Shown here: in pieces, positions 23,551 through 36,244 of the stretch
Numbering within the stretch: position 1 is the stretch's first letter
Layout: every line of letters starts with the position of its first letter
DNA from: Drosophila miranda
Taxonomy: Eukaryota; Arthropoda; Insecta; Diptera; Drosophilidae
Direction: 5' to 3'
NCBI RefSeq assembly: GCF_003369915.1
Contig: NC_046673.1
Location: 9,408,001-9,472,000 of the forward strand
Length of the DNA stretch: 64,000 bases
Position numbers and translations under genes: made by a program
Notes under the pieces: generated by a model
What the model saw: only the letters and a program-made list of their open reading frames with translations
Database searches by the model: none
Told to the model about the DNA's origin: nothing

Positions 23551-26500
23551 ATGACGATGACCGCCTCGGACAAGTACACGTACCAGCGGGCAGTCCTATG
23601 TCTGGCTCGAGTGCTGGCTGGGATCCAGCCCACACCGTGGGAGAAGGTTAGTGGAGAGGGGCCCCATTCCCATTCAGTTGAAAAGTCGATTTTTGTCCAT
23701 ATTTTCGCACTGACCTTGAAGCGCGACCATCAAAACAGACATGCGTGTGTGTGTCCAGTGAGGAGACAGTGGGGAGGGGGGGTTGGGTTGCTATTTTACA
23801 TGTACTGAAGCTGACCTTTGCCTATGGACTACCCACAGGTGCAGACATTGTTCCGGTATTGCCCACAGGAGAATGCCGCGGGCGTCTTCTGTCTGGACAC
23901 TAGGGCCCAGGATGCGGTCATTGCGCTGGGCATCTACTTTCTGGAGAGCGGCTGCCAGCACGAGTCTCAGATAGTGCCCTATCTGCTGCGGCTGGCCAAG
24001 TGCCTGCCGAAGGCGGTCTGGATCGATGATGCGAGGAGCAGCAAGATCGAACGTAACGTTTAGCCCGGCTTAGCCCTCACCCCAGAGAGATGAATAATAC
24101 CAATTGTTTTTGTAACAGGTGTGCGCATCCCGTCGGCCGAAAAGTTCAGCTTCTGCCTGAACACTCTGCTGTCGGACATTGCTGCCAAGTGCCCGGACTC
24201 GCGCGAGGAGATCATACTCAACCAGGTGGAGACGCTGGGCGCCCTGGCCAACATTGTCAAGTCGAGCAGGGACAGCAGCTCGGCCCCGCCACCGATCATA
24301 CTGTGCAAGGCCACAGTTCCGCTGCTGTTTGGACTGGCCCGTTCCATGGGCCGCTATGCGAGCAATGATCCACCGCTGCTGTGCCGCATCTTTCCGCCGG
24401 AGCTGCTGCCCATCCAGCGGGTAAGTGGACGCGACGGCACCGCCAGCAGCAGTGCCAGCGGCACCTGTGGCGGCTCCTTTAGCAGCAGCGAGCGCCTGGC
24501 TGCCACTGCCAACCATCAGTTTCGACCGATCATACCCCGCTCCATGTCCGGCAGCCTGGCTGCACACTACCACCAGCACTTTGACGATGGCCGGCAGCGA
24601 CACCTGGGCTATGGCTTCCAAAGCAATAGCAAGCAGAAGCCGTCCCTGAACAGCTATTGCTCGGTTCCGTACGACCCGCGGACGCACTTCTTCACGCGCT
24701 ACGGCTCCAGCTTCAATCAGTTCCCCAATATGCGGGTCTGCGAATCGCCAACAAAGGGCGGTCCTCGGCCCCTGTATCGAGTGCCCCCGTTTCCCATCCA
24801 GCATCTGCAGACGATATTCGCGGTGTCCAAGAAGCTGCTGACCAAGGATACGCTGGAGCACCTGGACGAGCAGGCCAGCGACATATTCTCGCTGCACCAG
24901 ATCAAGGGCTACTGCTACAAGAGCTTCTCGGAGACACTCAATCTGGTGCTGGTCACGTTGCTGCGCGAACTGTTGCAGCATCAGGTAGATCTGCCCACAC
25001 CCTTCACCAAGGATGTCCAGGAGTTCGTCAAGCGGCTATTCCTCAACGGCCAGACAGAGCTGCAGAACAAGCAGCAGGACCAGGAGCGCGAGCGGCGCGA
25101 GGAGAACGGCATCACCGTCGTCAACAAGTACAAGGTCAATGTGATGGCCAACGCCGCCTGTGTGGATCTCCTCGTTTGGGCCATACGCGATGAGACGGGT
25201 AAGAAAATATCCACTCTTTACACCGTCGTCTGGCTCTGGCTCTGGCTACAGCTACGGCTCCAGCTACGGCAATGGCGGCCTATGCAGCTCTTTTGTGCCC
25301 TTTCAGGTTTCAATAGATTAAGAGAGCGATCAGATCAGATGGGAAGAGAAGAGAAGAGAAAAGAAGAGAACAGAAAAGAAGAAACAAGGAATCTGGGTCA
25401 AAAAGGGTCTCGTCTCTGTACCTGTTCCCGTATTTAATGCAAAGGATTGTCCCGTTCAAGCGAAAAGGCAAGGATTGATTGCCAGCTTGGGAGAGTTTCA
25501 AGATAATGGAAGGTTAGCTTTTAAAGAATTTTGGATGGCTCCCACACATTTACATATATGTAATACAATAATAATAATAACATTTGCTTTAAATATGAGC
25601 TCTTCTTGACGATTGGTGAAAGCAGAAATTGGAATGGCCGCTGTACGAAAGGAATCACAATATACACTAGGGTTGCGCTTATTTCAAAGGTCTCAAGGTC
25701 TAAAAGTGTTCCTTTTGTTATAAAACAATAAAATACATTCGACAACGTTTAGAGGTGCCGACTTGAGGTGTGTACAAGTGTACATTTACATCAGAGCCCT
25801 GCTAGAATCCACAGTATTCAGAGGATCTCAGCCACATGCCTCTTGAATGCTTCCGATCATTACGAATCCCTCCTTCAGTTCGTTTCGGATCAATCCGAAC
25901 CACTTCAAACCGAGTGCGAGGCACTGCCCGTGCATTCGCATGTCTCTGAAATGAAGCAACACGTCCTACGTCCTTCGGCTGTAAACATTCGGTTCTTTTT
26001 CACACTGAGAATATTTTTGTCTTTTCTTTTTTCGCAAAACATTCTCTTTCCTTCTTACTCTGAAAATCATTCTTTTCAGTGTAAAACAATAGAAAGTTTT
26101 GGTTTTCTGCTTTCTTATGATTTTCTTGCCGGTGGAAAAAGCCAAAAACCAGCAAATCTCACCGAAATTTTCGAATCCTACACTGTACAAATGCCGCAAA
26201 TGACCAGCTTCGTTTAGTCGAGCGTTGGGCGAAACCGAATCGATTCGGTTCCCTGATTATGCAGAGCTCTAATGTACATCTTCCAGCAAACTACACAGGT
26301 TAGGTTATGGCGGTATCCTCGATTTCTGTCTATATTTTTCTCATCTCTCATGACAATTGAGAGAGATCACGCATTAGCGGGTAGCGATACAATTCCATTG
26401 CGGCACTTACGTATAAAAAAAGGAGTTGTGTAGTAGCCACATAAATCGTAAGCTCACATCTGCAAGCACTGACTGAGTAACGGGCATACCAGTCGAGCCG

Positions 26501-26629
26501 CGGCCCTTGCCGCCGCTTGTCGAAGACTAAATCTAGGAATAATGGATAGATGGTAATGGAGGGCTTTGTGGGGTATCGTATCTGAGATTCTGTTCCTTCC
26601 CTCTCTCTCTCTCTGTCTCTGTCTCTGTA

Positions 26630-26670
<41 letters not shown>

Positions 26671-29600
26671 GTCTTTCTTTTATTTTTTGTTTTAGTTAAT
26701 TTTCGTTGATTTTTCGTTTTGTTTTAATTTATTTTTGATGGTGGTGGTTTTTGTCTGCGCCGGACCTTGGAATACCAAAACTTAAATACTATTTACTTAG
26801 TTGATGTCGACTATACGGTGCCATCCCTGCAGAATGGCTTGCAATTTTTATTGAAGAAAGGTCAAGAGCAAATGCGTTTTTGTTTATTTTTTGTATACCA
26901 TCCTCCCATGCCTCCCGCCCCCCCCCCCCTGCGAGGGGGTGTACATTCACTGTTCGAGTTGAGACCCGTTTTTAATGGTTTGGTTTATTATTGTTCTTGT
27001 TGCTTGCCGCCGCCTGGCCTTGCCCCCCTCCCCCGCCATTCCCCCGCCGTTCGCTGCATGACGCCCAGCCCCATCACACTTAGTCCTACGCCTTGAGTTC
27101 TTTAGTTTGTAGAGAAGTAGAAATGGATTGCTAATAGACATCTGTGCTCTCCACCCCCTCCCCCTCCCCACACAGAGGCGGACAAGCTGTGCGGCCGGCT
27201 GTCGCAGAAGCTGAACCTGGTGCTCAGCCACAAGATCGTGATGGATCACATGCCCCTGCTGATGGTCTGCCTGGAGGGCCTGGGCAAGCTGGCCCAGAAG
27301 TTCCCCAATATAGCCGGCACATCGATATCGTATCTGCGCGACTTTCTGGTGGACCCGAGCCCCATTCTGGGGAAGCTGCATGCTCATGCCATGCAGACGC
27401 TGGCCCTCCAAAAGAAGGAGAAGGAACTGACGCCGTTCAAGATCGTGGTCCAGCACTCGGACTCGCGTGCGGTGGTGGACATCCTGACCGATAATCAGAA
27501 GCATGCGGCTGGCGGCGGCCCGAGCGGCGGCGGACGCAGTGGCCATGTGGCCTTCGAGGCACTCCGGGATGCGGCCATTGAGAACCTATCGATCGCCCTA
27601 CGTGCTGCCCATACACTGGATCAGTTCTGTGTCCCCGCTTTGGTGGCCAATGTGTCCAATCGGCTGTTCACCGCCGAGAAGCATGAGAGGTAATGTAGCT
27701 GCTGTACATCCACAGCCACTCGCCCATTTATACCCGCTCTTCTCCGCTTCTCCACGTGCAGCGAATCGAATCTGGTTAGCCTGAACATCATCGTGATGCT
27801 GGGCCATGTGGCCGTGGCATTGAAGGACACCTCGAAGACCACCCAGAACATACTGCAGTTCTTCATTCAGCGCTTCTGCAAGGTGCCATCGGAGCAGAAC
27901 GCCCTGATTGTCGACCAGCTGGGCTGCATGATCATCTCCCAGTGCGAGACGCATGTCTTCGATGAGATCATGAAGATGTTCTCCCGCGTAACAGTGCAGT
28001 CGGCCTCGCTGGCGTACACCTCCGACCCGGAGCACCGCAAACAGTTCCACCATGTCTCCGATGCGGTGGTGAATGCCTTGGGCAATATAGCGGCCAACAT
28101 ACAGGGCGACTCCGAGATGCTGGAGCTGCTGGGCAAGCTGCTGGAGCTGTTCGTGCAGATTGGTCTGGACGGCGAGCGCTCCTACGACAATACGCCGGGC
28201 GCCCAGAAGGCCAGCTCCCGGGCTGGTAATCTGGGCATGCTGATACCGGTGATTGCGGTACTGGTGCGCCGTCTGCCGCCAATCAAGAATCCCCGCCAGA
28301 GGCTGCACAAGCTCTTCAAGGACTTCTGGGCCTACTGTGTGGTCATGGGCTTTACCAACGCCCGCCTCTGGCCGGCCGACTGGTACCAGGGTGTCCAGCA
28401 GATAGCCGCCAAATCGCCGCTCCTCATCTCCCAAACGGCCCACAAATCGGACATGCGGGAGCTCAACTACACGCTGGCCATCAAGAGCGACTCGGTGAAC
28501 GAGCTGCGCAGCCAGATACTGGTCCTGCTCGAGCACTCCTCGGACAATGTGGCCACGGCCATCAACAAGCTCACGTTTGCCCAGTGCACATACCTCCTGA
28601 GTGTCTACTGGCTGGAGATGCTGCGCGTGGAGAACGCCGACGAGCCCAGTCTGGAGCCCATCATGAGCTATCTGTGCGACACGGCCCTGCAGAGGGACAA
28701 AACGGGGATTTGGCAGTGCGTTAAATGGTAATAGTTCTCTCTTCCGAACCTCCTTGATTCAGAGACTGATCTGTTCTCGTGTCCTTGCAGCGTGGCCGAT
28801 CAGGTGTTTGAGAAGTTCCGCAATGTTCTGTACGCCCACGATGAGATACGGGAGAAGGTGCTCGAGTCGCAGGCCACTCTGCTGCTCGTCTACTTCAATC
28901 ACATCCACAAGCAGATCCAACTGGTGGCCGATCAGTATCTGTCACAGCTGGTGGACCGCTTCCCCCACCTGCTGTGGAATCGTCGCGTGCTCTGGTGCAT
29001 GCTGGACATCCTCCAGCTGCTGGCCCACTCGCTGACCCTCGATCCCAACGAGGAGACGCCCACGCTGCGAGTGGTTTCGACGCCCTATACCCTGCAGCTG
29101 ATGGACTCGCTGCCGGCGCGGGAGCTGCGGCTGAAGGACTTTGCCGATCGCTGTCAGGGCATTGTCAACGAGGCCATGAAGTGGGCGCCGCGCTCGACGC
29201 GCTCCCACCTGCAGGAGTATCCCAATCAGATACCCACCCCGGCGCTGGCCCACCACAGCGGCCTGGCTCTGGCCATCGACTCGGTGGTCAACAGCAGCTA
29301 CCTCCACCCGGGCAATGCCCTGGGGACGCTCAGCAAGCGCCCCAGCTGCGTCAACTCGGACACGCCCAGGTTCGTGTCGGTTCTGTGCTTGCGGAGCAAG
29401 TACGCGGGCGAAATCAGCGGCCTGCTGTCGGTGCTCAGTGAGCAGGACAAGGCCGGACTGGCCGAGCGACTGGTCAGCGACGTGTGGGAGGCCTGCCGGG
29501 ACAAGAGCGATGCCCGTCACCGGGGCGCCCTGTGGCGGGCCACCGCCTACCTCATAATCTGTGCGGAGGTGGATCGCAAGCTGCTGCATTCCGTCGCCAG

Positions 29601-32600
29601 CTCCCAGCTGGAGCTCTTCACGGAGTCCGTCATGGAGACGGCGGTCGAGTGCTGGCAGTGGGTGCTGACCGCACGGCAGGACCTCGAGCTGTGCTTCATC
29701 CAGGAGATGGTCAGTGCCTGGCAGACGACCTTCGAGAAGCGCATGGGTCTGTTTGCTCTCGAGCAGAAGGTCACCCATCCATTGGCCGCCTACGAGGGCT
29801 GCAAGCTCGTGAGCAGCCCCATCCTGATCGTCCCGCACCTCATCTGGCTGCAGCTGCTCTCGGAGATGGTGGACACGGCCAAGTACTGCAACCGGGACAA
29901 GGTGGAGATGTTCTGCCTGCTCCTGCACCGCTGCCTGCCCATTCTGAAGAGCAGCCGACAGAACCGGCAGGTGGCCACCGTCGGCTGCCGCTTCAAGCTG
30001 CTCCAGTGCGGCCTCTCGCTGCTGCAGGGCAACACCATACCCAAGTCGCTGGCGCGGAACATATTGCGCGAGAGGATCTACTCGAATGCCCTCGACTACT
30101 TCTGCGGCCCGCCCACCTGCCCCGTCCAGAGCAGGGACCAGCTGCTGGACGACATAATGATTCTGCTCAAGTTCTGGCAGACGATGCGCAGCGAGAAGAA
30201 GCACTTGGTCACCTCCGAGGTGGGGGACTATGACATGGCGGGCCATGCCTCGGGCAGCACCAACCAAATGCTGGGGGTCAAGGCCAATCCGGAGACGGCC
30301 TCGCTCATCAGCGGCGGGGCCGAATACTCGATGCGATCGATGAGCGCCTCTGGGAATGTGAATGGTGGCAACAGCGGCTGGTACAACACCATACCCCACT
30401 CGACGTCGACGCTGTCGAAGCGCTCGAATCGCTCCAAGCGGCTGCAGTACCAGAAGGACTCCTACGACAAGGACTACATGAAGAAGCGCAATCTGATACT
30501 CGAGCTGCTGGCCGTCGAGCTGGAGTTCCTCATCACTTGGTACAATCCCAATAGTCTGCCCGATCTGATAGTGCCAGGTATGTTGTCCCTCAGTCCTTGA
30601 GTCATTGAGTCCTTGAGTCCTGTATCTTTGTTTCGTACCCAATTCGAACGCAGGCGAGGAACAGATCACCGAATGGCGCAATCGTCCGTACAAGGTGAAC
30701 GTGTGGCGGGACTATGCCCGCCTGGCCTGGTGCTACAATCCCTCGCTGGCCGTCTTCCTGCCGCAGCGTATCAAGAATGCAGAGATCATCGACGAGGAGG
30801 TATCCCGCCTCGTCTGCTCCGATCCGATTGCCGTCTGTCATATACCGGAGGCCCTCAAGTATCTGTGCACCACCAAGAATTTGCTCCAGGAGAGCCCCGA
30901 TCTGGTGTACATACTCTCCTGGTCGCCCGTCACCCCCATCCAGGCGCTGTCGTACTTTTCGCGCCAGTATCCATCGCATCCGCTGACCGCCCAGTACGCG
31001 GTCAAGTCGCTCTCCTCGTTCCCCGCCGAGTCCGTGCTGCCGTACATTCCCCAACTGGTGCAGGCCCTGCGCCACGACACCATGGGCTATGTGGTGGAGT
31101 TCATCAAGAACATCTCGAAGCGTTCGCAGATCGTGGCCCACCAGCTCATCTGGAACATGCAGACGAATATGTATATGGACGAGGACCAGATGCATCGCGA
31201 TCCCAATCTGTACGAGGCGCTGGATCTGCTCTCGCAGAACATCATTGCCTCGTTCTCGGGCGCCGCGAAGCGATTCTATGAGCGGGAATTCGATTTCTTT
31301 GGCAAAATAACAGCCGTCTCTGGCGAGATACGATCCTTTGCCAAGGGCATGGAGCGAAAGAATGCCTGTTTGGCGGCCCTTAGCCGCATCAAGGTGCAGT
31401 CGGGCTGTTATCTGCCCTCGAATCCAGAGGCCATGGTCCTGGACATTGACTACAGCAGCGGCACGCCCATGCAGAGTGCGGCCAAAGCGCCGTATCTGGC
31501 CCGTTTTCGTGTCTATCGGTGCGGCATCACCGAACTGGAGACCCGAGCCATGGAGGTGTCCAATAATCCGGTATGTATCTCCCTCCCTCTCTCTCTCTCT
31601 CTCTCTCGCTCTCTTTTCACTCCTATTTTATGCGCTTTGTTTTGACAGAACTCCCAGGAGGATGCCAAGATAACGCTGGGCGTCGAGTCGTGGCAGGCGG
31701 CCATCTTCAAGGTGGGCGACGATGTGCGCCAGGATATGCTGGCGCTTCAGGTGATCACCATATTCAAGAATATCTTCCAACAAGTCGGCCTCGATCTGTT
31801 TCTGTTTCCCTACCGCGTCGTGGCCACAGCTCCAGGCGTAAGTATAACCATTCCATCCAGAAAGACAAGGTTGATTGAGATGCTCCTCCTTCGACCTAGT
31901 GCGGCGTGATCGAGTGCGTGCCGAATGCCAAGTCACGCGATCAGTTGGGCAGACAGACAGACTCGGGCCTATCCGAGTACTTCCAGCATCAGTATGGCGA
32001 CGAGAGCTCCAAGGAGTTTCAGGCGGCGCGTGCGAACTTTGTGAAATCGATGGCCGCCTACTCGCTGATTGGGTATCTGCTGCAGATCAAGGATCGCCAC
32101 AATGGCAACATCATGATCGACAAGGATGGCCACATCATACACATCGGTGAGAAGCAGAGACGAGGACACAGAGGGGTGATTACTGATTGGCGGGCTGCCT
32201 GCGTGTTTTCTTGTCTTTCTTCAGACTTCGGCTTTATGTTCGAGTCATCGCCCGGTGGCAATATCGGCTTTGAGCCCGACATGAAGCTTACGGATGAGAT
32301 GGTCATGATTATGGGCGGCAAAATGGACTCGCCCGCCTTCAAATGGTTCTGCGAGCTGTGCGTGCAGGCCTTCCTGGCGGTGCGCCCCTACCAGGATGCG
32401 ATTGTGTCTCTGGTCTCGCTGATGCTCGACACGGGGCTGCCCTGCTTCCGGGGACAGACGATCAATCTGCTCAAGCAGCGGTTCGTGGCCACCAAGAACA
32501 ACAAGGAGGCCGCCGCCCACATGCTGTCCGTCATACGAAACTCTTATCAGAATTTCCGCACGCGTACCTACGACATGATCCAATACTATCAGAACCAGAT

Positions 32601-32610
32601 ACCCTACTAG
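23551..32610 (+). CDS. PI4KIIIalpha: Phosphatidylinositol 4-kinase III alpha (2131 aa)
   Basis: It makes PI4P from phosphatidylinositol, chiefly for the plasma membrane. Ten coding exons: 23551-23646, 23839-24052, 24119-25198, 27176-27689, 27762-28727, 28791-30577, 30654-31570, 31649-31837, 31900-32146 and 32225-32610. All phases agree and sum to 2132 codons, close to human PI4KA. The start [14 protein letters not shown] was preferred over an upstream in-frame non-ATG extension. The long N-terminal half is alpha-solenoid in the family. The lipid-kinase helical domain lies near [21 protein letters not shown]. The C-terminal catalytic domain shows [13 protein letters not shown], the catalytic loop KDRHNGN (Asp about 1985) and the metal-binding HIDFGF (Asp about 2004). 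The protein ends QNQIPY. Intron 3 (25199-27175) is unusually long and holds a transposon remnant. A GTAAGT at 24421 inside exon 3 could act as an alternative donor. Confidence 0.97.
25792..26271. mobile_element. 480 bp non-autonomous hAT-like element in PI4KIIIalpha intron 3
   Basis: The left end CAGAGCCCTGC and right end GCAGAGCTCTA are imperfect terminal inverted repeats of the hobo/hAT type (hobo itself begins CAGAGAACTGC). They are flanked by an 8 bp near-identical duplication, ATTTACAT (25784-25791) and ATGTACAT (26272-26279), which is the hAT target-site length. The inside has no transposase frame. The family is not identified. Confidence 0.6.
26599..26675 (+). repeat. (CT)n microsatellite in PI4KIIIalpha intron 3
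   Basis: Nearly uninterrupted CT dinucleotides with a few TGT interruptions. A second short (CT)n tract lies at 31585-31613 in a smaller intron of the same gene, just after a donor site. Confidence 0.85.
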
Positions 32611-33600
32611 GTGCGGTTCCTGGGTTCCCTGCTGCTAATCCTGCTGTTATTGTTAGCCAAGCAAAAAGTGTGTTGTATTATTTTTTTTTCTATTTCTTAG
32701 CCTAAATATCAACTTATTTCCTTATTTTTGTTTCGGTTTGTCCCCCGCCCCCATCCCCTTTTGGTAGTACTTATTAAGGTGTTGAAAGTTTTTCGAAGAT
32801 TTTATGATGCATACACAGATATATATAAAGATATACACATATACTATATATATATTAAATCAATTATAGGGCAATATGTTGTTCAATGTATTTGTTACCT
32901 ACATATATACACAAAAACCATTAAAGTATACTATATATACACATATATACATATATATGTATTTAAAGATATACGATACGATACGAGAACGATAAGTGTC
33001 GCCGCTAGTTGGTGGATACGAATAATTCCATTATACGAAAGATATTCAATGTATTCATATTGTATTCATTTTATTTGATCGGACGGACAGAGGCATTATT
33101 GAAATATACAAAAGAGTCACTGTGTTTGTTAATAACCTGACATCTTGTAATTTAATCATTTATCATTATGTGCTCTTATAATTCGTTTTGCGATTGTTAG
33201 TTTGCGATGCTCCTCACGGAAAGCGATCTCGTTTCGATATTGATAAAATCTCAAAAATATACGCGACCTCTCGGTTAGGTATCCGCGCGTAACAAGCTTC
33301 GACTTGTCGCCGCTTTGGCCACTTGCCTAATATTAATTAATTTAATTAATTAAATTTAAAAAAAAGTCCCATTTTCATGACACATTATGCACACAAACTG
33401 AACCAACCGTTTAATCGAACTGTATTCAATGGATAACATTCGTTTGCTTTTGCCCTCGTTTCGACTTTTAGTTTCCTTTACGCCGGTATACATGAAATAC
33501 GTGTTTTTAAAATGAACATCTCTAAAAATTTTAAATAATACCGATACTTTTCGCGACAATCGAGAGAACATATTCGATCAATCCCGAACACAATCGCTTT
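32611..33600. other. 3' region of PI4KIIIalpha and following spacer
   Basis: AT-rich, with TATATAC-type simple sequence at 32815-32985 and an ATTAAA at about 32920 that could serve as the poly(A) signal. Beyond 33130 I see no gene. Confidence 0.4.
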
Positions 33601-33850
33601 ATGCTTTTGCAGTTGGTGGCATATAATGGTATATTTGATCCATTTTTTGTTATATTACGGTAAATTTCAATAATTTTTTGGTATATAATGGTATATTTTA
33701 ACTGTTTAATTAAGGGGGGCCTAACTGGACTAAGTTCGATTTTTTCGATACTTTCGCCTACGATATATTTTGAAAATGATCCGGCATATTTCTGAGCGGC
33801 TGACGGTATATCTGATCGATAAGTCCGCGGTCCTGCCAGCAGAGACACAC
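33600..33850 (+). repeat. Motif 6/DRE-rich repeat segment
   Basis: Contains near-identical words TGGCATATAATGGTATATTT (33615-33634) and TGGTATATAATGGTATATTT (33679-33698), a GGTATATCTG, ATCGATAAG (33816-33824) and the CCGCGGTC that elsewhere leads into Motif 1 (here degraded to CCGCGGTCCTG). This is the promoter half of the dispersed module, diverged and rearranged. Confidence 0.6.
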
Positions 33851-33924
33851 ACCTTGAAAATTGTATACGCTTCATACCATTTTCTAGTATTTTCCAGTAT
33901 TTTTTATGTATGGACTCACCCTCT

Positions 33925-34080
33925 TGTCCAATGCACAATGTAAAAGTCGTGTAGAAGTACTATTTAAAGCCATATCCCAAGCCCCATCGAATTCTAATTC
34001 GTGATAAACATTGAATTCCTGATCGTTCTCCATCAAAATCTCAATTATTTCAAAATGTCGGTAAAAAGGCATGTCAAAAA
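33925..34080 (-). pseudogene. Possible isolated coding exon or gene remnant
   Basis: On the minus strand an open frame begins MPFYRHFEIIEILMEN and continues through FNVYHELEFDGAWDMAL to LDKR. It ends at a consensus donor, GAGG/GTGAGT, near 33925. Composition looks protein-like. Directly downstream in that direction lies the repeat segment with a TTATCGAT and GGTATA words, and I find no convincing next exon. I do not recognise the family. It may be the first exon of an undetected gene or a broken one. Confidence 0.3.
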
Positions 34081-34359
34081 GTGGATAACAGGCGGTTTTC
34101 ACACTGGCGCTTCCATGGTGCTTCTATGGGAAAAGAAAGGCCAATCTTGTCAACAAAAGTACACATTTCCCCTTTAGGTGTCGCTTTCGATAATTACACA
34201 AAAATGTAGCTAATATTCAGCAAATGTGTAGTTAGTGTGTAGTTAACATGTGAAAACATTAGTTTTGTGGAAATTGTTGTTGACCGGGTTTACTTTAACC
34301 TTATTTTAAAACCAACCCGATAAAGAAATAATTTCGTCAGTATATTCCTGAGGGTCAGA

Positions 34360-34370
34360 CGGTCACACTG
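34360..34370 (+). promoter_or_regulatory. Motif 1 site upstream of sgg
   Basis: CGGTCACACTG, perfect Motif 1, preceded by TATATTCCTGAGGGTCAGA, a fragment of the same dispersed module. It points toward sgg and could be an upstream start site. Confidence 0.5.
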
Positions 34371-34718
34371 CTGCTCTCTCCTGCAACGAACAAATGAGTC
34401 GTAATTTTGAATGGGCTATAATAAAGGGTATGGCCAACAGGCAAAAACAGCCAAGGAAAATTTCAAGGTTCCCACGAAACTCACCTCGCACGTCGCGTGT
34501 GAGGACAATATACCTTGAAGACAAAATCGGTTTTCACCTCCAAGGTATATTGGACAAATGGGGTGGATTTCACCTTGCATGCATTGCATATTCTGGGCGG
34601 TGTTGCCTGTTTTTCACACCCTCTTTTTCTTCCCATTAAGTAGTAAATGTGTAGTAGCCGTGTAGTTGCCGTGTAAGATGTAATAAATTAACATCCAACA
34701 CCAAATGAAAAAATTACT

Positions 34719-34737
34719 TTATCGATAAGTCACACTG
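34719..34737 (+). promoter_or_regulatory. Probable distal sgg promoter: DRE fused to Motif 1-like site
   Basis: TTATCGATAA (34719-34728) runs directly into AGTCACACTG (34728-34737), one base off Motif 1. Immediately downstream the sequence changes to an A-rich, leader-like style with many purine runs. This makes it the best candidate for the start of the long sgg leader. Confidence 0.6.
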
Positions 34738-34739
34738 CT

Positions 34740-36244
34740 TGCCTCCGAAAAATTAAACATTAAACACGAATAAACGTGAAAAACGCACGCGCGGCGCATA
34801 ATTATTTTTTCGTTTAGTGAAAGTGTAAGTAGTTGTGCCAGTGCTTCATGTTGTTGGTGTTGTTGCAGCGGCAGCAGCGCCCCTCTGTGCACAAATACAC
34901 ATACCACACGGACACGGGGGCCGCCGCCATGTTAAAATGGCAAAAAAGTTAGTCGTCGTCGGCATTCGATAAATAATCACACTCTCCAACAAAACGCACG
35001 CATACATATACGCATATACGAATCGAAAAGCGAATAAAAACGAATAATCCGCAAATACTCAATGGAAAAAAGGTGGAACTAAAAAAAAACGCCAAGTACA
35101 AAGTGCCAAAAAAAAAAAATACTTATGTATATGTATGCATATAGTTATATATGTATTGTACAACGTGAACAGCGAAAGAGAGACGCACGCGTTGTAAGTA
35201 AAAGTAATTAGAACGAGAAGCCTGTACAAAGCGGAGAAGAGTAGGCGAATAAGGTAGCAAAAGTGCCAGTGAAAAGCCATATGCAACTTTTTGTTTTTTC
35301 CAAATTTTTTTTTTTGGTAGGAGCAGGAAAGTATATGCGGAAGCAAGGTGTAGCAAATGGAAAAAGTCAGCAGAGCAGCGGCCGCGGCCTCTCTCTGCCC
35401 TCTGCGTGTGTGTTTGTGTGTGCGCGCGTGCCTTTGTGTGTGTGTGCGTGAGGCGGCAGCTAAAAGAAAGCAGTAAAAAAATTTAACGAAAAGAAATGTA
35501 GGAAAAATGTATATACCTAAAAATGAATAATCGTATATTAACAATTTATATATTTTTTTAAATAAATACAAATTCGGGGCGCTCGCCACTGTGTGCTTGT
35601 GTGTGTGTGTGTGTTCACTCTGCTCTCTCTCTTTTTTCACCCCATTCGTGCGCCTGCATATACATATGTGTGTATGTGTGTGTGTGGCTGCTTTACTTTT
35701 GTTAATTACAAAAAAAAAGAAAAAAACGTATTAAAGCGGAAGTTCTGTGAAGTGGTGGGGAGAGTGTTCTGTAAGCAGTGCAAATTCAGTACAAAATTCT
35801 ACACGAAAATTGGAATAGCGTTACACAAGCTCCCCCGCTGCCGAAACTAAACTCTCCTTCTCTCACTCTCTCCCTGCCCCCGCCCCCGCCCCTGCCCATG
35901 CAGTACCCTCCCACTTCCTTATGGCGATAGGTGAACAAGTGTACATACGTGAGTGTCGCGTGTCCCCCGCCTATTTGTGTGTGTGTGCGAGTGACTTCAA
36001 TGGTTTTTTTTTTTCGAGTGCTGTGCTGCAAAAATTGAATGAATAAATAAATACTACATGAAATTGTTGCAAAGGAAAAACAACAAACAAACACACGGAC
36101 AGGCACACACACTCCGCTCCGCTCTGCTCCGCGCCGAAAGCGAATGAACATAAAACTGCAATTGACGACGTTGCTGCCAATGCCTATGGCCTGCGCTGAC
36201 GTCGCCGTCACCGTCGCCGTCGCTGCACAGTGGAGCAAAGTCAG
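34740..36244 (+). other. sgg: Putative long 5' leader exon(s) of sgg
   Basis: About 1.5 kb of leader-like sequence with purine-rich runs and short GTGTGT tracts ends at a strong donor, CAAAGTCAG/GTGAGT (donor GT at 36245). No start codon here opens a convincing protein. The block may be one exon or several; only the final donor is clear. It would splice to the acceptor at 43681. Confidence 0.45.

Noticed and set aside
24421-24430. GTAAGT inside PI4KIIIalpha exon 3 as an exon end
   Set aside because: The frame continues open for 259 codons with conserved-looking kinase-family sequence, so at most it is an alternative donor.
24070-24981. 303-codon minus-strand open frame
   Set aside because: Shadow of PI4KIIIalpha exon 3 for the same reason. 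It crosses the true intron/exon boundary without splice logic.
27598-28536. 312-codon minus-strand open frame
   Set aside because: Antisense of two PI4KIIIalpha exons, running through the 27690-27761 intron. No family resemblance.
28942-30693. 583-codon open frame on the minus strand opposite PI4KIIIalpha
   Set aside because: It mirrors the longest PI4KIIIalpha exon. Strong G/C third-position bias leaves the antisense frame free of stops, and the peptide is Leu/Gln/Val/Ala-rich without domains.
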